Positions 42,680 to 50,478 of a DNA stretch of 64,000 nucleotides are shown piece by piece (the stretch's first letter is position 1; every line of letters begins with the position of its first letter). Source of the DNA: CAYXSX01 sp964467925 (lineage in GTDB: Bacteria; Pseudomonadota; Alphaproteobacteria; Micavibrionales; Micavibrionaceae); the NCBI GenBank assembly GCA_964467925.1, contig CAYXSX010000005.1, positions 1-64,000 on the forward strand, written 5' to 3'. Both the position numbers and the translations under genes were made by a program. Below the pieces are notes generated by a model, which worked only from the letters and a program-made list of their open reading frames with translations, was not told the DNA's origin and made no database searches.

Positions 42680-43696
42680 ATGAAAGACATGCCGTTTTCC
42701 GCTATGGATTTTAGCGCGCATCTGGAGCGCCAGTGCGGTGATATGCTGCGCGGAATTTCGCGCGTTGCCGTTGCCGTTTCCGGCGGGCCGGATTCCATGG
42801 CGCTGTGTCATATGCTTAAACGGTGGGGTGAGCCGCAGGTGCTGGCGCTTCACGTCAATCACGGTTTACGGGCAGAAGCGGCGCGCGAAGCGAGGGAGCT
42901 GGAAACACGGCTGGCGGGGCTTGGTATAGATTGCAAAATCCTGACATGGGAAGGCGAGAAGCCGGATAGAAAAATTCAGGAAGCGGCGCGCGGCGCGCGG
43001 TATGAATTAATGGAGGAGTATTGCCGGAAGGAAGGTATTACGTATCTTTTTCTTGCTCACCACGAGGACGATCAGGCGGAGACTTTCCTGTTCCGCCTTG
43101 CCAAGGGCAGCGGGCTGGACGGACTTGGCGGTATGACGAAAGTCCATCAATATAGTAATGATTTGAAGCTGATAAGGCCGTTGCTTGATGTTTCCAAAGA
43201 GGCACTGGTGGAATATTGCCGCACGCATGATTTGCCGTTTTTCGAGGACCCGAGCAACCAAAATAATAAGTTTGCAAGGGTGCGTTTACGCCGCGCAAGA
43301 GACATTCTGGAAGAGGAGGGTTTGAGCGCAAAAAGGCTGGCCGTTACCGCAAAACGCTTGACCAGAGCCAGATTGGCGCTTGACATGCTTGCCGCCAACC
43401 TCTATCAAAAAGCCACATTAAAAAAAGATACGCATAGTATCGTATTGGATTTTGAAATCTGGTGCGAGCAGCCGGAGGAAATTTCCCTGCGGGCTTTGCA
43501 AAAGGCGATGGCCGATTTGGCGGCGGTCGCAAAAAGTGAAAACGAATACGGACCGCGCATGGAGCGTGTCGAGGATTTGTTCGAAGATTTGCTCCTGCCC
43601 GCACCCTTTAGGAAGCGCACACTGGGCGGTATCGTTTTCGAGCGCGCGGAGCAAGATGGTGGGGAAAAAATTATTTTGTCGGCGGAAGGTCGATAA
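42680..43696 (+). CDS. tilS: tRNA(Ile)-lysidine synthase
   Basis: 338 residues. The PP-loop AVSGGPDSMAL (about 32-42) binds ATP; HHEDDQAETFLFRLAKGSGLDGL is the second TilS signature, and FFEDPSNQNNKFARVRLRR the third. It modifies C34 of tRNA-Ile(CAU) to lysidine. It is shorter than E. coli TilS, lacking much of the C-terminal domain, as is usual in alphaproteobacteria. Confidence 0.95.
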   Translation: MKDMPFSAMDFSAHLERQCGDMLRGISRVAVAVSGGPDSMALCHMLKRWGEPQVLALHVNHGLRAEAAREARELETRLAGLGIDCKILTWEGEKPDRKIQEAARGARYELMEEYCRKEGITYLFLAHHEDDQAETFLFRLAKGSGLDGLGGMTKVHQYSNDLKLIRPLLDVSKEALVEYCRTHDLPFFEDPSNQNNKFARVRLRRARDILEEEGLSAKRLAVTAKRLTRARLALDMLAANLYQKATLKKDTHSIVLDFEIWCEQPEEISLRALQKAMADLAAVAKSENEYGPRMERVEDLFEDLLLPAPFRKRTLGGIVFERAEQDGGEKIILSAEGR

Positions 43697-43761
43697 CCCT
43701 TGTCCCGCGTGACAAATAGAGTAATTTATACAGTTGAGCATAGATAGAAAGAAGGCTTGCC

Positions 43762-45666
43762 GTGAACGGTTTTGGAAAGAATCTGGTGTTTTGGTTGTCG
43801 GTGGCTGTGCTGCTGATTTTCCTGTTCAATATTTTTCAGGGAGCGCAGGAGCCGGGCGCGACCCGCGCCAGTGAAATGTCTTACAGCGAGTTTATGGAAG
43901 CGGCGCGCGGCGGACGCATTTCCAACGTCACGATTCAGGGCGATCAGGTGCTGGGCAATCTTTCAGCGGGCGGGGAAGAATTCCGTGTACAGATTCCCCC
44001 CAATGAAAACGTGGTCGACCGTTTGGCCGACACGGCCGTTCAAATTACCGCCAAACCCAAACCGCCCGAAAGCATCAGCCTGATGGGTATTCTGGTTTCG
44101 CTGTTGCCTGCGTTCCTGATTATCGGTGTGTGGATTATGTTCATGCGCCAGATGCAGGGCGGCAAGGGCGGTGGTGCAATGGGTTTTGGCAAGAGCAAGG
44201 CCAAGCTTCTGACCGAGCAGCAGGGCCGCGTGACATTCGAGGATGTGGCCGGGATCGAAGAAGCCAAGCAGGAACTGGAAGAGGTTGTCGAATTCCTGAA
44301 AGACCCCGGCAAGTTTCAGCGTCTGGGCGGTAAAATTCCCAAGGGAGCGCTTCTGGTCGGTCCACCTGGTACGGGTAAAACGCTTGTGGCGCGGGCTGTG
44401 GCCGGGGAGGCGCAAGTGCCGTTCTTTACCATTTCCGGCTCTGACTTCGTGGAGATGTTTGTCGGCGTGGGCGCAAGCCGCGTGCGTGATATGTTCGAGC
44501 AGGGCAAGAAAAACGCGCCCTGCATTATTTTCATCGACGAGATTGATGCCGTAGGCCGTCACCGCGGTGCGGGTTACGGCGGCGGCAATGACGAGCGTGA
44601 ACAGACCCTCAACCAGATGCTGGTGGAGATGGATGGCTTTGAGGCCAATGAAGGTGTGATTATTCTTGCGGCCACAAACCGCCCGGATGTTCTGGACCCT
44701 GCGCTGCTTCGTCCGGGCCGTTTCGATCGCCAGATCACCGTGCCTCTGCCTGATGTTTCGGGCCGTGAAAAAATTCTGAAAGTGCATATGAAGAAAGTGC
44801 CGCTGGCCGGGAATGTCGATGCTTCCGTTATTGCGCGCGGAACGCCGGGTTTTTCCGGCGCCGATCTTGCCAACCTGGTGAACGAGGGGGCGCTTTTGGC
44901 CGCGCGGCGCAACAAACGCGTTGTGTCTATGGCCGAGTTTGAAGATGCGAAAGACAAAGTTCTGATGGGGGCGGAGCGCCGCTCTATGGCTATGAACGAC
45001 GAAGAGAAAAAACTGACCGCCTATCACGAAGCGGGCCATGCGATTGTGACCCTGCACGAGCCGGAATCGGATCCGATCCACAAGGCGACCATCGTGCCGC
45101 GCGGCCGTGCGCTGGGCATGGTGATGCGCTTGCCAGAGGGCGACCGTTATTCCACAACGCTGGCAAAAATGAAGGCTAATTTGTCCGTCGCCATGGGCGG
45201 GCGCGTGGCCGAGGAAATCATTTTCGGCGCCGAACACGTAACCAGCGGAGCCTCGGGCGACATCCAGCAGGCTACAAGACTGGCGCGCGCCATGGTGACC
45301 GAATGGGGTTTGAGCAAGGAAATCGGCATGATCGATTACAGCGACGATGATGTGCAGTACCGCCCGGCCCGAATATCCAGCGAAACCACATCGAAAATCG
45401 AAACGGAAGTGCGCAGACTGGTGGATGAAGGTTATGAGAAGGCCAAGTCTATCCTGACCGAGCATTTATCCGATTTGCACAAACTCGCCAAGGCGTTGCT
45501 GGAATATGAAATGCTTTCGGGTGATGAGATCAAGGCGCTTTTGCGCGGTGAAGATATTGTGCGCGATACGGGCGATGACGACGATAAAGGCGTAAAACCT
45601 AAATCCTCCGTTCCCTCCACCGGCGGCCTTAAAGGCGGCGATGGTGAGGTTCCGCAGGGAGCTTAG
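43762..45666 (+). CDS. ftsH: ATP-dependent membrane protease FtsH
   Basis: 634 residues from a GTG at 43762. Two membrane helices (about 8-25 and 108-127) flank a periplasmic domain. AAA module: Walker A VGPPGTGKT (199-207), Walker B CIIFIDEID (254-262), second region of homology ATNRPDVLDPALLRPGRFDR. Zinc protease site H422-EAG-H426. Degrades unassembled membrane proteins and regulators such as LpxC or RpoH in relatives. It follows tilS as in most alphaproteobacteria. Confidence 0.98.
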   Translation: MNGFGKNLVFWLSVAVLLIFLFNIFQGAQEPGATRASEMSYSEFMEAARGGRISNVTIQGDQVLGNLSAGGEEFRVQIPPNENVVDRLADTAVQITAKPKPPESISLMGILVSLLPAFLIIGVWIMFMRQMQGGKGGGAMGFGKSKAKLLTEQQGRVTFEDVAGIEEAKQELEEVVEFLKDPGKFQRLGGKIPKGALLVGPPGTGKTLVARAVAGEAQVPFFTISGSDFVEMFVGVGASRVRDMFEQGKKNAPCIIFIDEIDAVGRHRGAGYGGGNDEREQTLNQMLVEMDGFEANEGVIILAATNRPDVLDPALLRPGRFDRQITVPLPDVSGREKILKVHMKKVPLAGNVDASVIARGTPGFSGADLANLVNEGALLAARRNKRVVSMAEFEDAKDKVLMGAERRSMAMNDEEKKLTAYHEAGHAIVTLHEPESDPIHKATIVPRGRALGMVMRLPEGDRYSTTLAKMKANLSVAMGGRVAEEIIFGAEHVTSGASGDIQQATRLARAMVTEWGLSKEIGMIDYSDDDVQYRPARISSETTSKIETEVRRLVDEGYEKAKSILTEHLSDLHKLAKALLEYEMLSGDEIKALLRGEDIVRDTGDDDDKGVKPKSSVPSTGGLKGGDGEVPQGA

Positions 45667-45679
45667 CGGTACGTTATTT

Positions 45680-46228
45680 TTATTTCAGACCAGCTTCAGG
45701 TGCACCATCTTTTGGTGTTATGGCGCATATATTGTCTAGCATTTCTTTTATCTCTTCCCCTATCTGGCTATCTGTAACGAAGACGTCCCGACTTATAGCA
45801 GCTAGCACTTTTGCTATTGCTTGCTCTGTATCCAAGTCTTTCACATCGACGACTATTGTGTTGCCGCGTGATATATGAGCATCAAGAGTGTTTATAATGT
45901 AATTTAATGCCATGGCATTAGGGCCTGTGGTATCCAATCTATAACCGGTTCCGCTATCAGGTGCGGGCGAGTGTCGCAGTGTTACTGTATGGTCTCGATT
46001 GGCAGTAATAGTGATTTGTTCCCCCATAGTGCTTAGTTTCTCTCCGCCTTGCCACAAAATAACAACTTTGTCGGAGTTATAAATTGCTTGTACGTTACCT
46101 TTGGGCTTTACTGTGCGGGCGTTAAATGTATCGGTTAACACTTCACTCAGTCCACAGGCAATTGCTCTCGCTCTGCGGTTGTTAGTGCGGATAGCGTCAG
46201 CGATTTTTTTATTCATGTTTTTGGCCAT
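45680..46228 (-). CDS. Orphan protein inserted between ftsH and glmM
   Basis: 182 residues, unrecognised. Basic helical N terminus (MNKKIADAIRTNNRRARAIACGL), then beta-like segments (VQAIYNSDKVVILWQG, EQITITANRDHTVTLRHS), no signal peptide. The tail is polar (TPKDGAPEAGLK). It is AT-richer than its neighbours and on the opposite strand. A TTGACA-N17 promoter lies upstream at 46272-46300. It interrupts the usual ftsH-glmM adjacency, so it is probably an acquired gene. No function assigned. Confidence 0.68.
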   Translation of the reverse strand: MAKNMNKKIADAIRTNNRRARAIACGLSEVLTDTFNARTVKPKGNVQAIYNSDKVVILWQGGEKLSTMGEQITITANRDHTVTLRHSPAPDSGTGYRLDTTGPNAMALNYIINTLDAHISRGNTIVVDVKDLDTEQAIAKVLAAISRDVFVTDSQIGEEIKEMLDNICAITPKDGAPEAGLK

Positions 46229-46271
46229 TTTTTACACTTTCTATACAGTGATAATACAAAACACTTAATCT

Positions 46272-46300
46272 TCTATAATTATGTATTTAGTTTATGTCAA
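46272..46300 (-). promoter_or_regulatory. Sigma-70-type promoter of the 45680-46228 orphan
   Basis: Minus strand TTGACA (46300-46295), 17 bp, TATAGA (46277-46272), about 44 bp before the ATG. It is divergent from glmM. Confidence 0.6.
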
Positions 46301-46365
46301 CATCTATGGCTTTGAAATACTGAATAACCTTTGCGCCCCGGGTCAAGCGCGGCTATAAAGTTTCC

Positions 46366-47718
46366 ATGACACAAAAATACTTCGGAACGGATGGTATACG
46401 CGGGCGGGCGAACGAGCACCCGATGACCGCGAAAATGGCGATGAAGGCGGCGATGGCCGCCGCGCTGGCCCTTGGAAAGGGTAAAACCGGGCGTTTGCGG
46501 GCCATTATTGGTAAGGATACGCGCATTTCCGGCTATATGCTGGAGCAGGCGATGTGCGCCGGGTTTGTCTCCATGGGGATGGATGTCACGCTGGTCGGGC
46601 CGCTGCCGACGCCTGCCGTGGCGCATCTGACCCGTGAAACGGGCGCGGCGCTGGGGGTTATGATTTCCGCTTCTCACAACCCTTACGAAGATAATGGCAT
46701 GAAATTTTTCGGGGCTGACGGCTACAAGCTGCCCGACGAGCTGGAGGCCTCTATTGAGAAACTGATGGAGCAGAATTTGAACGACCGCCTTGTGGAGCCC
46801 GCCGATCTGGGCAAGGCGGTGCGGCTGGACGATGCGCATTCGCGTTACGCCAAGGCGCTGGAGGCGACGTATAAGGGGCCGCGGCTTACGGGGATGAAAA
46901 TCGTGGTCGATTGCGCGCACGGGGCGGCGTATAAGACCGCGCCCGAGGCGCTGATCGACCTGGGGGCGCAGGTTAAAACGATCGGCGCGGAACCGGACGG
47001 CAAGAATATCAATGAGGGTTTCGGGGCTACGGCCACGCAGAATTTGCAAAACGCTGTGGTGGAATTCGGCGCGGATGTCGGGATCGCGCTGGACGGTGAT
47101 GCCGACCGCCTGATCATGGTCGATGAAACCGGCGCGGTGATCGACGGTGACCAGATTATGGCGGCGCTGGCGGTTTCGATGAAAAATTCGGGAACGCTGA
47201 AGGGCGATACGGTGGTGGCAACGGTGATGTCCAATCTGGGGCTGGAGCGGTTTTTGGAAGCGCAGGGAATTACGCTCAAACGCGCAGGGGTGGGCGATCG
47301 TTATGTGATGGAAATGATGCGCGAGGGTGGGTTTAATCTGGGCGGCGAGCAATCGGGACATATAATATTGTCCGATTATGCGACGACGGGAGACGGCTTG
47401 CTGGCAGCGCTTCAGATGGTCGGAATTTTGAAAGAAAGCGGGAAAAAGGCTAGCGAGGCCTTAAAGCCCTTTACGCCGCTGCCGCAAATCCTGCGTAATG
47501 TGACGTTCGATGGCGGCAAGCCGCTGGAGGCGGACGAGGTGAAAGCGGCAATTGTCCGCGCGCAAAATACGCTGGCGCAAGGCGGGCGTTTGCTGGTGCG
47601 GGCCTCGGGCACGCAGGCGCTGATCCGCGTCATGGCGGAAGGGGACAATAAGGCGCGCATCGAAGAGGTTGTGAGTGATCTGTGCGCCGTGATTGAAAAA
47701 GCCGCCGGGAATGCGTAG
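46366..47718 (+). CDS. glmM: Phosphoglucosamine mutase
   Basis: 450 residues. Interconverts GlcN-6-P and GlcN-1-P for UDP-GlcNAc synthesis. Phosphoserine S103 in GVMISASHNPYEDNGMKFF; the Mg site D243-GDAD-R in ALDGDADRLIMVD; C-terminal phosphate loop VRASGTQALIRVMAEG. N terminus KYFGTDGIRGRAN is canonical. It commonly follows ftsH in this class; here an antisense orphan separates them. Confidence 0.98.
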   Translation: MTQKYFGTDGIRGRANEHPMTAKMAMKAAMAAALALGKGKTGRLRAIIGKDTRISGYMLEQAMCAGFVSMGMDVTLVGPLPTPAVAHLTRETGAALGVMISASHNPYEDNGMKFFGADGYKLPDELEASIEKLMEQNLNDRLVEPADLGKAVRLDDAHSRYAKALEATYKGPRLTGMKIVVDCAHGAAYKTAPEALIDLGAQVKTIGAEPDGKNINEGFGATATQNLQNAVVEFGADVGIALDGDADRLIMVDETGAVIDGDQIMAALAVSMKNSGTLKGDTVVATVMSNLGLERFLEAQGITLKRAGVGDRYVMEMMREGGFNLGGEQSGHIILSDYATTGDGLLAALQMVGILKESGKKASEALKPFTPLPQILRNVTFDGGKPLEADEVKAAIVRAQNTLAQGGRLLVRASGTQALIRVMAEGDNKARIEEVVSDLCAVIEKAAGNA

Positions 47719-47740
47719 GGTCACCTCGCTGTAATCCCCT

Positions 47741-47770
47741 CCCCCTGACCCCCTCCCTGAGGGAGGGGGA
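47741..47770. repeat. C/G-run hairpin, family E copy 2
   Basis: CCCCCTCCCT and AGGGAGGGGG form a 10-bp stem with almost no loop at 47749-47769, preceded by another C run. It lies between glmM and hisZ and resembles the segment inserted in the cysteine desulfurase gene. It may also attenuate transcription. Confidence 0.65.
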
Positions 47771-47793
47771 AACGATAGGAATAATGGTTTTTG

Positions 47794-48942
47794 ATGAACG
47801 AAAGCGATAAACAAAATTCCCTGCTGCCGAGCGGTTTTACGGACCTCCTGCCGCCCGATGCGCAGCAGGAGGCTGCGGCGATTAACGGTTTGATGGGCGT
47901 GTTCTCGGCTTTCGGGTACGAGCGTATCAAGCCGCCGCTGGTGGAGTTCGAGGAAAGCCTTTTATCCTCAGGCCCCGGTGTGGCGCTTTCGGGCGAGACT
48001 TTCCGCCTGATGGATCCCGTTTCGCACCGCATGATGGGCGTGCGTTCCGACATGACGCCGCAAACGGGGCGCATTGCCACGGCGCGGCTGGGGCATGAGC
48101 CGCGCCCGTTGCGGCTGGCCTATGCAGGCGACGTATTACGCACCAAAGCGGGCGGGCGGCGCATCGAACGCCAGTTCGGGCAGGCAGGTTGCGAGTTGAT
48201 CGGGGTGGATAGCCTTGAGGCCGATATCGAAGTCTGCGTCGTGGCGCTTAAAAGCCTTTCGGCGCTGGGCATTGTAGGGATGAGCATCGATCTGTGCGCG
48301 CCACGTTTACTTGGTAAGCTGATTGCCGATTATGGTCTTGAAAAGCAAGCAGAGGATATTCGCGCCGCCGTTGATCACAAGGATGTCAGCACGCTGGAAT
48401 CAGGCAAGGATGAAGGCCGCAAGACGCTGGCCGCTCTGGTGATGGCTGCGGGTGTGCCGGAAAAGACGCTTGAAGCCCTGCGAGGTATAGACTTGCCGAA
48501 AGACGCCAAAGGAGATATCGAGCGCCTGATCGGGGTGTGCGAAGGCGTGAGCAAAGCGATTGCGGAACTTGGCCTTGAGGGTGTGCGGGTAACGCTCGAC
48601 CCGCTGGAGCGCAAGGGTTTCGAATACCAAAGCGGTATCGGTTTTACACTGTTTGCCACAGAAGTGCGCGGGGAGCTTGGCCGCGGCGGGCGTTACGGCA
48701 TTGATCGTGGCGAGGGCGGGCAGGAAACCGCCGCCGGTTTTACGCTATATATGGATACGGTGCGCACGGGGATGCCGCGCACCAAAGCGAAAGACAAGGT
48801 TTACGTGAGCACTGCCGAAGGGTGGGACGTTATCGCGAAGCTGCAGGATGAAGGATGGACAGTGCTGCGTGAAAGCGGGCATGATGGCACCAAAGCGAGC
48901 ATGTCGCATATTTATAAAAACGGTAAGGTAGTGAAAATCTAA
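47794..48942 (+). CDS. hisZ: ATP phosphoribosyltransferase regulatory subunit HisZ
   Basis: 382 residues from ATG 47794. HisRS-like catalytic-dead paralogue: LPSGFTDLLPPDAQQEAAAINGLM, the motif 2 region RSDMTPQTGRIAT, and GRYGIDRGEGGQETAAGFTLYMD. It lacks the HisRS anticodon-binding domain. It pairs with a short-form HisG to start histidine synthesis; hisG is not in the window. It is followed by purA, an arrangement common in alphaproteobacteria. Confidence 0.93.
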   Translation: MNESDKQNSLLPSGFTDLLPPDAQQEAAAINGLMGVFSAFGYERIKPPLVEFEESLLSSGPGVALSGETFRLMDPVSHRMMGVRSDMTPQTGRIATARLGHEPRPLRLAYAGDVLRTKAGGRRIERQFGQAGCELIGVDSLEADIEVCVVALKSLSALGIVGMSIDLCAPRLLGKLIADYGLEKQAEDIRAAVDHKDVSTLESGKDEGRKTLAALVMAAGVPEKTLEALRGIDLPKDAKGDIERLIGVCEGVSKAIAELGLEGVRVTLDPLERKGFEYQSGIGFTLFATEVRGELGRGGRYGIDRGEGGQETAAGFTLYMDTVRTGMPRTKAKDKVYVSTAEGWDVIAKLQDEGWTVLRESGHDGTKASMSHIYKNGKVVKI

Positions 48943-48951
48943 AAATCAGAA

Positions 48952-49037
48952 CGTCATTGCGAGGAGGCAGCGCCGACGAAGCAATCTAGTAATGGCGCTT
49001 GTATCGCTGGATTGCTTCGCTTACGCTCGCAATGACG
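48952..49037. repeat. Terminal-inverted-repeat element, family B copy 3
   Basis: Perfect 12-bp ends CGTCATTGCGAG and CTCGCAATGACG, with internal GAAGCAATCTAG / TGGATTGCTTC. It fills the 116-bp hisZ-purA gap almost entirely. Confidence 0.9.
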
Positions 49038-49058
49038 AAATTTCAGGAGAATACATAA

Positions 49059-50348
49059 ATGAGCAATGTCACGGTAATCGGTTCCCAGTGGGGTGACGAG
49101 GGTAAAGGCAAGATCGTGGACTGGCTGTCCTCCCGCGCCGATGTGGTCGTGCGGTTCCAGGGCGGGCACAATGCGGGCCATACGCTTGTGATAGATGGCG
49201 TGACCTATAAGCTTCACTTGTTGCCGTCGGGCATCGTGCGCGGCGGGAAAATTTCCATTATCGGCAACGGCGTGGTGGTAGATCCTTGGGCGTTGGTCAA
49301 GGAAATCGAGGCTATTCGCGGGCAGGGCGTGGAGATTACGCCCGAGAATTTAATGATTGCGGAAAACGTGCCGCTGATTCTTCCTATTCACCCCGTGCTG
49401 GACGCCGCCATGGAAAGCTCGCGCGGCGGCAAACCCATCGGTACCACAGGGCGCGGCATCGGCCCCGCATACGAGGATAAGGTAGCGCGCCGCGCTATTC
49501 GCCTGTGCGATCTGGAAGACGAAGAAGTCGTGCGCCGCAAGCTGGAGCGCATGATGCATCACCATAACGCGCTGCTGCGCGGTCTTGGTGTGGACGAGGT
49601 CAGCGAGGAAGAGATATTTAACCAGCTTATGGATGTGCGCGATAAGGTTCTGCCGTTCAAGGCTGTGACATGGCGCGTTTTGGACGATGCGCGTAAAGCG
49701 GGCAAAAGAATATTATTCGAGGGTGCGCAAGGCATGATGCTGGATGTCGATCACGGCACATATCCTTACGTGACTTCCTCGAACATGGCTTCGGCGCAGG
49801 CCGGAACCGGGGCGGGCGTAGGCCCCGATGCGGTGGGCTATGTGCTGGGTATTACGAAGGCATATACGACGCGTGTGGGCTCCGGCCCGTTTCCGACTGA
49901 ACAGGATAACGAAATCGGACAGTTTCTTGGCGAGCGCGGGCATGAATTTGGCACGACCACGGGGCGCAAACGGCGCTGCGGCTGGTTCGACGCGGCGCTG
50001 GTGCGCCAGACGATCAAGGTCGGCGGCATTCACGGTATTGCGTTGACCAAGCTCGATGTTCTGGACGGGCTGGAGGAGCTTAAAATCTGTGTCGGGTATG
50101 AGATTAACGGAGAGCGCTACGATTACCTTCCCGCCGCGTTAGCGGCGCAGGAAGCGGCCAAGCCGGTCTATGAAACGATAGAGGGCTGGAGCGAGAGCAC
50201 GAAAGGTGCGCGCACATGGGCGGAGCTTCCGGCGGCGGCGGTGAAATACGTGAAATATATCGAGGAGTTGGTTGGCGCGCCTGTGACGCTGCTTTCCACC
50301 AGTCCGGAGCGTGAAGACACTATCCTGATGCACGACCCGTTTATGTAA
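49059..50348 (+). CDS. purA: Adenylosuccinate synthetase
   Basis: 429 residues. GTP-dependent first step from IMP to AMP. N-terminal GSQWGDEGKGKIVDWL is the P-loop signature; GGHNAGHT, QGMMLDVDHGTYPYVTSSN and TTTGRKRRCGWFD are diagnostic. Normal length. TTTCAGGAG precedes the ATG at about 9 bases. Confidence 0.98.
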   Translation: MSNVTVIGSQWGDEGKGKIVDWLSSRADVVVRFQGGHNAGHTLVIDGVTYKLHLLPSGIVRGGKISIIGNGVVVDPWALVKEIEAIRGQGVEITPENLMIAENVPLILPIHPVLDAAMESSRGGKPIGTTGRGIGPAYEDKVARRAIRLCDLEDEEVVRRKLERMMHHHNALLRGLGVDEVSEEEIFNQLMDVRDKVLPFKAVTWRVLDDARKAGKRILFEGAQGMMLDVDHGTYPYVTSSNMASAQAGTGAGVGPDAVGYVLGITKAYTTRVGSGPFPTEQDNEIGQFLGERGHEFGTTTGRKRRCGWFDAALVRQTIKVGGIHGIALTKLDVLDGLEELKICVGYEINGERYDYLPAALAAQEAAKPVYETIEGWSESTKGARTWAELPAAAVKYVKYIEELVGAPVTLLSTSPEREDTILMHDPFM

Positions 50349-50478
50349 GGGATCGGGTTTTAGGCCGCTAACGCGTTTTACTTTTTCCCATATGCATATT
50401 ACAATAAAGAATACGGGCTTTTTCGGCTCGTCTCTTTCGCGAGCGCCTTCGTAACAAGCATCTTTTCGGGATTTTTAA

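Noticed and set aside
43963..45465. 500-codon open frame antisense to ftsH
   Set aside because: Shadow of strongly biased codon use in ftsH; composition is implausible (His/Arg rich) and there is no start signal.
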